DNA of 28,482 bases, taken from the NCBI GenBank assembly GCA_016215735.1, contig JACRIA010000047.1, forward strand, positions 1-28,482. Direction: 5' to 3'. Source of the DNA: Candidatus Peregrinibacteria bacterium. Lineage in GTDB: Bacteria > Patescibacteriota > Gracilibacteria > UBA1369 > UBA12463. This document shows positions 1-6,460 of the stretch, piece after piece. Each line of letters begins with the position of its first letter. Position 1 is the first letter of the stretch. Below the pieces are notes generated by a model, which worked only from the letters and a program-made list of their open reading frames with translations, did not search any database and had not been told where the DNA came from. The position numbers were made by a program, and so were the translations under genes.

Positions 1-552
1 GATTTTTGGTTTTGCGTTTGAAATAATGCTGATAAGACTTGATTTGCCGGCAGATGGAAGCCCAATAATACCGATGTCAGCGACAAGCTGGACTTCGAGA
101 ATTATTTCTTTTTCTTCACCTGGTTCGCCTTTTTCAGCGAAATTCGGGGTTTGCCTTATGCTGGATTTGAAATGGATATTTCCTTTTCCGCCAATGCCCC
201 CGCGGGCTATAAGGAATTTTTCTTCGTGAGTTTTTAAGTCAGCGATTTGCACGCCGTCGAGAGTTTTTATAATTGTGCCGACAGGAACTTTTAGAGTTAA
301 ATCTTTGCCGGACGCGCCGGTGCAATTTTTTTTGGCGCCGTTTACGCCGTTTTCTGCGCGATACGTTTTTTGCGAAGCAATAGCAGCAAGCTTGTTTTCA
401 TTTTGATCAGCGATAATATAGATATTGCCTCCGCAGCCGCCGTCGCCGCCATCAGGACCGCCTTTTTGTACGAATTTTTCGCGATGGAAGCTAACACTGC
501 CATCGCCGCCTGAACCGGCTATGACGCGGATTTTAACTAAGTCGCAGAACAT
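1..552 (-). CDS. obg: GTPase Obg/CgtA, 5' part (cut by window edge)
   Basis: Obg is a ribosome-associated GTPase acting in large-subunit maturation. The ATG is the reverse complement of 550-552, and 184 codons are present before the window edge. The protein opens MFCDLVKIRVIAGSGGDGSV, followed by a glycine-rich stretch (FHREKFVQKGGPDGGDGG), the characteristic Obg fold that forms glycine-rich helices. The G1/P-loop GLPSAGKSS is at residues 164-172, which is where Obg proteins carry it, followed by SIISNAKPKI. The rest of the G domain lies beyond position 1. No strong Shine-Dalgarno is visible before the start. Identification is firm because both the N-terminal Obg domain and the G1 motif are visible. 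Confidence 0.95.
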   Translation of the reverse strand, partial: MFCDLVKIRVIAGSGGDGSVSFHREKFVQKGGPDGGDGGCGGNIYIIADQNENKLAAIASQKTYRAENGVNGAKKNCTGASGKDLTLKVPVGTIIKTLDGVQIADLKTHEEKFLIARGGIGGKGNIHFKSSIRQTPNFAEKGEPGEEKEIILEVQLVADIGIIGLPSAGKSSLISIISNAKPKI

Positions 553-610
553 AGTTTGAATTTACTAAGATATTGTATATTATATTGAACGTACATTTAA
601 ATGTTATTTG

Positions 611-878
611 CAATAGGGTTTTGCTGGCTGCCTACGCCAAAAATCTGCTAGCCAAGTGTGGCTGCATCTTTTTGCTTGGCAGCCTCCTACGCTTCAGCGG
701 CACTGATTTCGTGCCGCTTGCGCTCCTGACCGCAAAACTCGCTACTATCGCAATAGGGAAAAGCTCTTCTCGTCACAAAATAAGCTCCGCTTATTTTTGA
801 CTCGAAGACCTACGCTTCGTGAATGCTCAACGGAGTTTCGCATTCACTGCGCTTCGGTACGCTTTTCTCGCTACTATC
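611..878. repeat. Tandem pair of hairpin-rich modules upstream of tRNA-Leu
   Basis: This gene-free stretch (553-879) holds two diverged modules of about 130-140 bp. Each begins CAATAGGG (611-618; 751-758) and ends CTCGCTACTATC (738-749; 867-878). Module 1 contains a long imperfect hairpin at 626-684 (GGCTGCC/GGCAGCC outer stem, CAAAAA/TTTTTG, inner AGCCA-AGTG-TGGCT) and an 8-bp hairpin at 696-718 (AGCGGCAC/GTGCCGCT). Module 2 contains a perfect 9-bp hairpin at 777-797 (AAAATAAGC/GCTTATTTT), a small one at 803-819 and an 8-bp pair 819-826/840-847 (GTGAATGC/GCATTCAC). No convincing coding signal is seen; a 75-aa open frame here is low-complexity in origin. It resembles REP/BIME-type palindromic elements. 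No function can be read from the sequence. Confidence 0.65.
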
Positions 879-879
879 A

Positions 880-966
880 GCCGGGGTGGCGGAACTGGCA
901 GACGCGCACGACTCAAAATCGTGTGCCCGTAAGGGCGTGAGGGTTCAACTCCCTCCCTCGGCACCA
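880..966 (+). tRNA. tRNA-Leu (anticodon CAA)
   Basis: The fold closes well: acceptor stem GCCGGGG pairs with CCTCGGC (one G-T), discriminator A at 963, and CCA is encoded at 964-966. The anticodon stem CACGA/TCGTG frames loop CTCAAAA, giving anticodon CAA, which reads UUG leucine codons. A long variable arm (TGCCCGTAAGGGCG) marks it as a class II tRNA, and the T arm is GAGGG-TTCAACT-CCCTC. It sits directly after a hairpin tract and about 70 bp before the rhuM promoter, so it is the boundary of an accessory segment. Confidence 0.96.
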
Positions 967-1038
967 GAAATTTTTCATCTTCTGTTTAGAAAAATTTAAC
1001 CTTTTTGTCGTATAAAAGGCGTGTTTGAAATAAATCCA

Positions 1039-1068
1039 TTGACAGGTGAGCATATGCTCACCTATACT
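1039..1068 (+). promoter_or_regulatory. rhuM promoter with palindromic operator in the spacer
   Basis: A consensus -35 TTGACA (1039-1044) and -10 TATACT (1063-1068) are 18 bp apart. The spacer plus one base on each side (1044-1063) is a perfect 20-bp palindrome with arms AGGTGAGCAT/ATGCTCACCT. Such placement would let a dimeric repressor block RNA polymerase directly. The predicted transcript start near 1075 lies upstream of the ATG at 1099 but downstream of the in-frame GTG at 1021, which argues for the ATG start. Repressor identity is unknown. Confidence 0.75.
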
Positions 1069-1098
1069 TGCTTCGACGTAATATTTAACCCAATAATT

Positions 1099-2049
1099 AT
1101 GGACAAGCAAAATTCTCAAATCCTTATTTATCAAGCTGGCGACGGCCAGACAAAAATTGAAGTGAAATTGCAGGATGAGACAGTGTGGCTTACACAAGCG
1201 CAGATGACGGAATTGTTTGAAAAAGACTTAAAAACAATCAACGAGCATATAAGTAATGTTTTTAACGAAGGTGAATTGGATCAGGCGGCAACTATCCGGA
1301 ATTTCCGGATAGTTCAAAAAGAGGGAGATAGAGCCGTTTCTCGCGATATCATTCATTACAATCTCGATGTCATAATATCGATCGGCTATCGCGTCAAATC
1401 GCTCCGCGGCACTCAATTTCGCATCTGGGCCACACAGCGCCTCAAAGAATACATTATCAAAGGTTTTACGATGGATGATGAGCGGCTCAAGATGGGTGGC
1501 GAGGGCACATTTTATTTTAAGGAATGGCTTGCTAGGATTCGGGAAATTCGCGCATCCGAAAGGAATTTGTACGATAAAGTTAAGGATATTTTTGCAACAA
1601 GCATTGATTATAATTCAGCGAGCGAGGCGGCAAAGGAATTCTACGCGACTGTGCAGAATAAATTTCATTTTGCAATAACAGGTCAGACTGCTGCGGAAAT
1701 TGTTGTAAATCGGATTGACGGTACAAAAGAAAATCTCGGCCTTACGAATTGGAAAGGTCAGACTGTAACGCGCGAGGATGCTGAAATCGCAAAAAATTAT
1801 ATGTTTGAACGGGAGTTAAGGCGCCTGTATTTGCTCGTTGAGCAGTTTTTGTCTTTTGCGGAATTACAGATTGAGCTTGAGAGGCCGATGCGCATGATTG
1901 ATTGGAAGCGCAAACTTGATGATTTCTTGAAATTGAATGAGCTTGAAATTCTGCGCAATAGCGGCAAAATTTCGCGCGATGAGATGGAAACGGTTGTAAA
2001 AAAAGAGCTTGAGAGGTATCTTAAAGCGCAGAAACAATTGCCATCATGA
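1099..2049 (+). CDS. RhuM-family (virulence protein RhuM) protein
   Basis: 316 residues, a normal full length for the RhuM family (named from Salmonella pathogenicity island 3). The family hallmarks are visible: an N-terminal segment WLTQAQMTELFEKDLKTI, consistent with a helix-turn-helix-like region in the first 70 residues; the block RNFRIVQKEGDRAVSR; and the conserved core IIHYNLDVIISIGYRVKSLR followed by GTQFRIWATQRLKEYI. The C-terminal half is helical and charged. Molecular function is not established for the family; genes of this type are commonly seen in mobile or defence/toxin-like contexts. The ATG at 1099 is chosen because a strong promoter lies at 1039-1068; the longer frame from GTG 1021 would run through the operator. 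No clear ribosome binding site precedes it. The stop overlaps the ATG of a thiI fragment in an ATGA arrangement. A 12-bp inverted repeat lies inside the gene at 1290-1314. Confidence 0.85.
   Translation: MDKQNSQILIYQAGDGQTKIEVKLQDETVWLTQAQMTELFEKDLKTINEHISNVFNEGELDQAATIRNFRIVQKEGDRAVSRDIIHYNLDVIISIGYRVKSLRGTQFRIWATQRLKEYIIKGFTMDDERLKMGGEGTFYFKEWLARIREIRASERNLYDKVKDIFATSIDYNSASEAAKEFYATVQNKFHFAITGQTAAEIVVNRIDGTKENLGLTNWKGQTVTREDAEIAKNYMFERELRRLYLLVEQFLSFAELQIELERPMRMIDWKRKLDDFLKLNELEILRNSGKISRDEMETVVKKELERYLKAQKQLPS
1290..1314. repeat. 12-bp perfect inverted repeat inside rhuM
   Basis: AACTATCCGGAA (1290-1301), one T, then TTCCGGATAGTT (1303-1314): arms are fully complementary. It encodes residues around ATIRNFRIVQ, part of the conserved family block, so it could be a by-product of protein sequence, or a second site for the dimeric factor that would bind upstream. 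Confidence 0.7.
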
Positions 2050-2171
2050 TAATTTTTATCCGCTATGCTGAATTGGCTTTGAAGCTCGGCAACCGAGCGG
2101 TTTTTGAGCAAAAGCTCGAATTATTGTCTAGAAAGCATTTTGAGAAAGATTTGATGTCAGAAATTTGTTAA
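2046..2171 (+). pseudogene. Truncated duplicate of the thiI 5' end
   Basis: The first 25 codons match the start of the intact thiI at 2908: 68 of 75 bases are identical, and six of the seven differences are synonymous (the other is Ile to Val at codon 5). After codon 25 the reading frame leaves thiI and continues for 16 residues (LLSRKHFEKDLMSEIC) to a TAA at 2169-2171. The ATG overlaps the rhuM stop codon (ATGA), so it may still be translated by coupling. The copy lacks everything needed for ThiI function. The mostly synonymous differences suggest the two copies diverged in separate functional genes before coming together, which fits acquisition of one copy with foreign DNA rather than a recent local duplication. 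Confidence 0.85.
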
Positions 2172-2181
2172 CTTTTATTTA

Positions 2182-2211
2182 TTGTGTTTTAGAAACAGGC
2201 CGTATTATAAT
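2182..2211 (+). promoter_or_regulatory. Promoter of the 59-aa gene / acetyltransferase pair
   Basis: TTGTGT (2182-2187), 18-bp spacer, TATAAT (2206-2211). The predicted start near 2218 gives a leader of about a dozen bases before the ATG at 2231. It separates the pair from the upstream rhuM and thiI fragment. Confidence 0.6.
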
Positions 2212-2230
2212 TTGAACGAAACAACATATT

Positions 2231-2410
2231 ATGAAAACAAAACACCCAACAGAGCCGATTATATTAACCGAAAAGGCGTCCGGATGGCTTGAAAAACTTC
2301 TTAAGAACAACGAAAAAAGAGCCAATCTTACACATGCCGAGAAAAACCTACTGGAAGGCTCGAAGCATTTTGATGAAGACGTAAAACAATTTATAGAAAA
2401 TGGAGTATAA
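2231..2410 (+). CDS. Small 59-aa protein coupled to an acetyltransferase; candidate antitoxin
   Basis: ATG 2231 to TAA 2408-2410. The protein starts MKTKHPTEPIILTEKASGWL and ends KHFDEDVKQFIENGV. It is charged and probably helical (segments WLEKLLKNNEKR and THAEKNLLEGSKHF), with no signal peptide or membrane segment and no obvious ribbon-helix-helix pattern. Its 3' end overlaps the ATG of the downstream GNAT gene by 11 bp in another frame, the usual sign of translational coupling, and it has its own promoter at 2182-2211. Size, order and coupling match a type II antitoxin placed before a TacT-type acetyltransferase toxin, but the usual partner of TacT (a DUF1778-type ribbon-helix-helix protein of about 90 residues) is not recognisable here. 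I do not recognise the family; the antitoxin role is inferred from context only. Confidence 0.6.
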   Translation: MKTKHPTEPIILTEKASGWLEKLLKNNEKRANLTHAEKNLLEGSKHFDEDVKQFIENGV

Positions 2411-2900
2411 GATTAGATTTTATCCATACAAGGGCGAGAAAATCCCTCCTGATTTTAAATATGATCAAAATTCGGAAGATATGATCAACTTTTTGAACAA
2501 ATCAGCTAAAAAGTGCGTCAGGGAGTTGATTTCGAAGATTTTTATAATAAAAAGCGATGAATCGGATTTTCTTGGATATATCGCAATTTCATTAAGAAGT
2601 ATTGAAAAAGACAAATTATCTAGTGAAAAACAAAGGGCGTTATACGCGAGACCGGCTATTGTTATAGGCCAATTAATAATTGATAAGAAATATCAAGGCA
2701 GAGGTTACGGGAAAGCTGCTGTGAATTTTGTCATAGCAATAGCAAAGTTTTTGAAAGTATATTTGCCGTGTAGATTGCTTGTTGTTGACGCGATAAATGA
2801 AAAGGCAAAAACTTTTTATGAAAAACTTGGATTTCGGGCTATCCCTGACAATCCACTTACATTAGTGCTAGATTTGTTGCCGTTGTTTAAAACGATATAA
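2400..2900 (+). CDS. GNAT acetyltransferase, TacT-like (candidate toxin)
   Basis: 166 residues with a complete GNAT fold. Beta strands around IVIGQLIID lead into the acetyl-CoA-binding motif QGRGYGKAAV (residues 99-108), then LLVVDAINEKAKTFYEKLGF, where Tyr140 sits in the position of the catalytic tyrosine of TacT toxins. Length (about 160) and the pattern ARPAIVIGQLIID...YQGRGYG...NEKAKTFYEKLGF follow TacT-type toxins, which acetylate the aminoacyl group of charged tRNAs and stop translation. That biochemistry is known for TacT; here it is inferred. The start ATG (2400) overlaps the 59-aa gene. The -10 box and start of thiI lie directly after or in the stop region (TAA 2898-2900). An ordinary metabolic GNAT is the alternative. 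Confidence 0.8.
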   Translation: MEYKIRFYPYKGEKIPPDFKYDQNSEDMINFLNKSAKKCVRELISKIFIIKSDESDFLGYIAISLRSIEKDKLSSEKQRALYARPAIVIGQLIIDKKYQGRGYGKAAVNFVIAIAKFLKVYLPCRLLVVDAINEKAKTFYEKLGFRAIPDNPLTLVLDLLPLFKTI

Positions 2901-2901
2901 T
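2896..2901 (+). promoter_or_regulatory. -10 box of thiI, 6 nt before the ATG
   Basis: TATAAT at 2896-2901, followed by exactly six bases and the ATG of thiI at 2908. A TTGTTG lies 16 bp upstream inside the GNAT gene. This spacing would start transcription at or within a base of the A of ATG, giving a leaderless message; no Shine-Dalgarno is present. It occurs only before the intact thiI copy, not before the fragment at 2046. Confidence 0.6.
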
Positions 2902-2907
2902 ATTTAT

Positions 2908-4119
2908 ATGATAATTTTTGTCCGCTACGCTGAATTGGCTTTGAAACTCGGCAATCGAGCGGTTTTTGAGCAGAAGCTTGAGAAAAATATAAAAGCCGCA
3001 ATGGCTGGTTTGCGGTTCAAGACCAGCCGGCATTATGGCCATATGATGCTGGAAGTTAGCGAAAAAGACAGCGAAGGCGTTGCGGGGAAATTGGCCAATA
3101 TACCTGGTATCTCTAATTTTTCGATTGTCAGTGAAATTTTGAAGTTTAAATATCCAAAATCGCCAACTGAAAAGTGGGCAATAGCGAAATTGACAGAAAT
3201 CGCAAAGATTATGGCCTTGGAAATTATATCTCCGGGAGAGAAAAAATATTGGCCGAAAACCTTTTGCGTGCGGTCAAAACGGATTCAAAAATCTTTTCCG
3301 ATGGATTCGCCGAAAATCGAAGCCAAATTGGGGGAAATGATTTTGCGCGGAATTCCGAAGTTGAAAGTGAAGCTAAAAAATCCTGAAATAACTTGCCATG
3401 CTGATTTGGTGGATAATAAGGCGTATATTTATTTTGATAAAATTGCTGGCCTTGGCGGGTTGCCTGTCGGAACATCGGGCAAGATTGTAAGTTTGATTTC
3501 GTCAGGCATTGATTCCCCTGTTGCATCTTTTCGTATGACACTGCGCGGAGCGCAGGTTGTTTTTGTGCATTTTCATAGTTATCCGCATACAAATAAAGCG
3601 TCGCAGGACAATGTACGTGAAATCGTAAAGCTTTTGACGCAATATCAGCTTGAATCGCGGCTTTATTTTGTGCCTTTTCTAGAAATTCAAAAAGCAGTGA
3701 TGACGAATGCGGAGCCGGAATTGCGCGTTGTTTTGTACAGAAGATTTATGATGAAAATCGCGGAGGAAATCGCAGTACATGAAGGTGCTGGTGCGCTTGT
3801 GACAGGCGAAAATTTGGGACAGGTTGCGTCGCAGACGCTCGATAATATTGCTGTGATAAATGAGGCGGTCGCGATGCCGATTTTGCGTCCTTTAATTGGC
3901 CACAGCAAGCAGGAAATTATTGATGAGGCGCGGAAAATTGGCACTTATGAAATTTCAATCCGGCCGTACGCGGATTGCTGTTCGCTTTTTGTGCCAAAGC
4001 ATCCGACAACACGCGCGGATTTGGCTGTAATCAAAAAAGTTGAGAAAAAAGCGGTTTTTAAAAAATTGATTAAAGAAGCGATCAAGAAGGCGGAGATTGA
4101 AAATGCTGTTTTATCTTGA
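2908..4119 (+). CDS. thiI: tRNA 4-thiouridine sulfurtransferase ThiI (rhodanese-less)
   Basis: ThiI adenylates U8 of tRNAs and transfers sulfur to make 4-thiouridine; in some bacteria it also serves thiamine synthesis. The 403-residue protein has an N-terminal ferredoxin-like and THUMP region (residues about 1-165) and a PP-loop pyrophosphatase domain with the ATP-binding motif SSGIDSP at 198-204. Near the C terminus is PYADCCSLFVPKHPTTRA, the double-cysteine form typical of ThiI proteins that lack the C-terminal rhodanese domain; the length agrees with that class, so sulfur relay must use another route. The 3' end overlaps the convergent uvrC by 38 bp. Its first 25 codons are duplicated at 2046. 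Start chosen from homology of the opening MIIFVRYAELALKLGNR and the -10 box. Confidence 0.95.
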   Translation: MIIFVRYAELALKLGNRAVFEQKLEKNIKAAMAGLRFKTSRHYGHMMLEVSEKDSEGVAGKLANIPGISNFSIVSEILKFKYPKSPTEKWAIAKLTEIAKIMALEIISPGEKKYWPKTFCVRSKRIQKSFPMDSPKIEAKLGEMILRGIPKLKVKLKNPEITCHADLVDNKAYIYFDKIAGLGGLPVGTSGKIVSLISSGIDSPVASFRMTLRGAQVVFVHFHSYPHTNKASQDNVREIVKLLTQYQLESRLYFVPFLEIQKAVMTNAEPELRVVLYRRFMMKIAEEIAVHEGAGALVTGENLGQVASQTLDNIAVINEAVAMPILRPLIGHSKQEIIDEARKIGTYEISIRPYADCCSLFVPKHPTTRADLAVIKKVEKKAVFKKLIKEAIKKAEIENAVLS

Positions 4120-6424
4120 TTGCTGCGGATTTGCCTGCGATTTCCGCGATTTTATCCATTGGAGTATTTTTTAGATTTTCGAGCGAACCGAATGTGCGGA
4201 GAAGTTTTTGCATTGTTTTTTCTGCGATGCCTGGGATTTGCGTAAGTTCTGATTTAATCATTTGGCTGCCGTGGCGATTTTTCATGAAAGTTATCGCGAA
4301 TCTATGCGCTTCGTCGCGAATGCGTTGAAGAAGTTTGAGTGTATGCGATTCTGGCGCGAAAATAATTGGTTTTGGAGAATTGGGCGTGTAAACCTCTTCA
4401 TTTTGTTTTGCAAGAGCTGCAATTGGAATTTTGAGGCTGAGAGCGTTAAGCACTTTTATTCCCGCGGTAAGCTGTGGTTTGCCGCCGTCAACTAAAATGA
4501 GGTCCGGCTTGCTTGTGAATGATTTGTCAGCTGTGTGGCGTGTTTTGTCGTACACAAGCGCGATCATTCCTTCAATAGGACAATCAGTGGTGCAATTTTC
4601 AATATTATACAAATCCGACGGTAATTGTTTAATTTCTTCAAAACCAAATTCTTCGTAATGTTCTTTGAGCGTTTTTCTGCAAATTATGTATACGCGCTTG
4701 CTTTTGGCTTGCTGAACAGCTTTTTCCAGCAGGAAATAACTTAATTTATGGCCGCGAAATTTCGGTTCAACGTAAAGCCCTATTGTGCGATAAGTTTGGT
4801 TGTGTTTTACAAGGCCGATCATTCCTGCGAATTTTTTACCTTTCGTTATTATGAAAAAATCTTTGCGGCTGAATGTACCGACCGCAAGATTAGCTTCTTT
4901 TATTTTTTGTTTGATAAGACTGGTTTGTTTTTTGAGAGCTTTGTGCAATGTGAAGTCTCGCGGCAGAGTTTGGCGTGCGAGACGCGAAAGCCGGCGTTCT
5001 AATAATTCCTTCATTGAAGCATAATCATCAGGTGTTTTTTGCGAAAGTTTGAAGCGGCGATAAAAATTTGGATTTGCGATGCCGTCAATAAAAACAATCA
5101 TGCTTCCGACTGTTTCAGTTCCGCCCAAATGCGAAACATCATAACATTCAATTCTGCGCGCTGGACGCGGAATAGAAAGGATTTGGCTGAGTTCTTCGAG
5201 ACCTTCTTCTACGCCTTGTTCGTGCATCCAACGAGCTTTGCTTTGATTTGCGAAACTTCTGGCGTTAAGAAGCGCAAGTTCGAGTAAACGGCTATTTGTA
5301 CCTGCTTGCGGCACGACTATTTTGGGACATGGTCCCATTTTCGCATTTTTGAGGTCTGACCCCATTTTAAGCCATTTTTCAGCAAGTTGAATATCTTCCG
5401 GTTCTATTGGCAAAAGAATTTGCGCTGGAATGCTCGAGGTTTTTTCATAATAAGATTTTAGAAGCGCATCAATAATTTCAGAAGCCGGCGGATTCGCAAT
5501 TGCGTCAAAAGCAAGATTTTCCTGACCAATAATTTTTCCTTCGCGTATCTGAAAAATGCTCGCAAAAATTTTATTATTATCAATAACATAATTTATCGCA
5601 TCAGCATCAATCAAAGGTAAATTCGTGATGTACTGTTTTGCTGTGATTTCTTCGATATCCTTCATTTTATCACGTATCTTAGCGGCTTTTTCGAATTTGT
5701 GATCGCTGGCTGCTGAACGCATTTCATTTTCGAGATCTTTTACAATCTCGCTGGAATTTCCTTTAAAAAATTTGATAATTTTATCAATATTTTCGCGATA
5801 TTCTTCTTTTGTGCATTTACCAATACACGGACCCGGACATTTTTTAATATGATAATCAAGACATGGAAATTTGATTGTTTTGTTTGAAACGCGCACAGAC
5901 GACTCGCCTGCCTGCCTCGCTGCGGCGTGGGTTCCGCCAAGATATTCGATTTTCAAATTACAATGCCGAAACGGCAGAATTTTTTTGAGAATACGCAAAG
6001 TAGTTTTAATTTTATGAGCTGCTGTTTTTGGCCCTAAATAAAGCGCTTTGTCTTTGAGCGGTTTGCGCACGAGAGTTATTTTCGGAAAATCTTCGGCTAT
6101 ATCAATTCTTATATAAACGAAATTTTTATCATCACGCAGACGAATGTTGTAGCGCGGTTTGAGCTCTTTGATCAGATTTGTTTCAAGAAAAATCGCCTCA
6201 AGTTCTGTTGGCGTTTCTATATATTCAATATTTTCTATTTCGGAAATCATTTTTTTAGCGCGCTCACTTCGGATCGGATCATCCTGGAAATATTGTGAAA
6301 CGCGGTCATGCAAATCCTTTGCCTTGCCGACATAAATAATTTTCCCGCTGGAATTTTTCATTTTATAAACGCCGGAATTGCGTGGAATGCTTTTTATCAG
6401 GCGATTTATCTTGTTTTTGTCCAT
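4082..6424 (-). CDS. uvrC: Excinuclease ABC subunit C with an inserted GNAT-like domain
   Basis: UvrC makes both incisions in nucleotide excision repair. At 780 residues it is well above the usual 600 or so. Order of domains: GIY-YIG nuclease (GVYKM at 18-22, IIYVGKAKDL at 29-38); cysteine region KKCPGPCIGKC (194-204); UVR helical hairpin about 228-260; RNase H-like nuclease beginning RIECYDVSHLGGTETVGSM (424-442); then an insertion of about 155 residues (roughly 482-638); the nuclease resumes at PDLILVDGGKPQL (640-652), with RDEAHRFAI (703-711); two HhH motifs at the end (LTQIPGIAEKT). The insertion looks like a GNAT domain: IGLYVEPKFRGHKLSYFLL and EEFGFEEI, though the acetyl-CoA loop is degenerate (RGHKLS instead of RGxGxG). 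A second short insertion lies at residues 164-176. Gene converges with thiI and diverges from the gene at 6461. Confidence 0.95.
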   Translation of the reverse strand: MDKNKINRLIKSIPRNSGVYKMKNSSGKIIYVGKAKDLHDRVSQYFQDDPIRSERAKKMISEIENIEYIETPTELEAIFLETNLIKELKPRYNIRLRDDKNFVYIRIDIAEDFPKITLVRKPLKDKALYLGPKTAAHKIKTTLRILKKILPFRHCNLKIEYLGGTHAAARQAGESSVRVSNKTIKFPCLDYHIKKCPGPCIGKCTKEEYRENIDKIIKFFKGNSSEIVKDLENEMRSAASDHKFEKAAKIRDKMKDIEEITAKQYITNLPLIDADAINYVIDNNKIFASIFQIREGKIIGQENLAFDAIANPPASEIIDALLKSYYEKTSSIPAQILLPIEPEDIQLAEKWLKMGSDLKNAKMGPCPKIVVPQAGTNSRLLELALLNARSFANQSKARWMHEQGVEEGLEELSQILSIPRPARRIECYDVSHLGGTETVGSMIVFIDGIANPNFYRRFKLSQKTPDDYASMKELLERRLSRLARQTLPRDFTLHKALKKQTSLIKQKIKEANLAVGTFSRKDFFIITKGKKFAGMIGLVKHNQTYRTIGLYVEPKFRGHKLSYFLLEKAVQQAKSKRVYIICRKTLKEHYEEFGFEEIKQLPSDLYNIENCTTDCPIEGMIALVYDKTRHTADKSFTSKPDLILVDGGKPQLTAGIKVLNALSLKIPIAALAKQNEEVYTPNSPKPIIFAPESHTLKLLQRIRDEAHRFAITFMKNRHGSQMIKSELTQIPGIAEKTMQKLLRTFGSLENLKNTPMDKIAEIAGKSAAIKIKQHFQSPPS
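5897..5935 (-). repeat. In-frame GC-rich insertion in uvrC
   Basis: Residues 164-176 of UvrC (GTHAAARQAGESS) interrupt a segment that in related proteins runs directly from CNLKIE-type to NKTIKFPCLDYH-type sequence. The DNA is much richer in G+C than its surroundings and is built from GCCTGCCTGCC and CGCTGCGGCG words, which recur in the intergenic element at 19067-19182 (GCAGGCAGGC, CCGCAG, AGGCGAG). It looks like a short palindrome-type element that inserted in frame, comparable in kind to palindromic elements known to lodge in Rickettsia genes. This is an inference from composition and shared words. Confidence 0.45.
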
Positions 6425-6460
6425 AACAATGTTAATATACCGCTGTATTTATTTTAGCAT

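Noticed and set aside
573..800. 75-aa open frame upstream of the tRNA
   Set aside because: It runs through the hairpin repeats with no promoter, no start context and no protein-like pattern.
913..1197. 94-aa minus-strand frame over the tRNA and rhuM start
   Set aside because: Its end (RGRELNPHALTGTRF) is the typical artefact of reading the antisense of a tRNA gene, and the rest lies over the rhuM promoter and start.
880..2907. Integrative element bounded by a tRNA-Leu attachment site
   Set aside because: I looked for a second copy of the tRNA 3' end (CTCCCTCCCTCGGCACC) downstream and found none, and there is no integrase; the thiI duplication is the better boundary.
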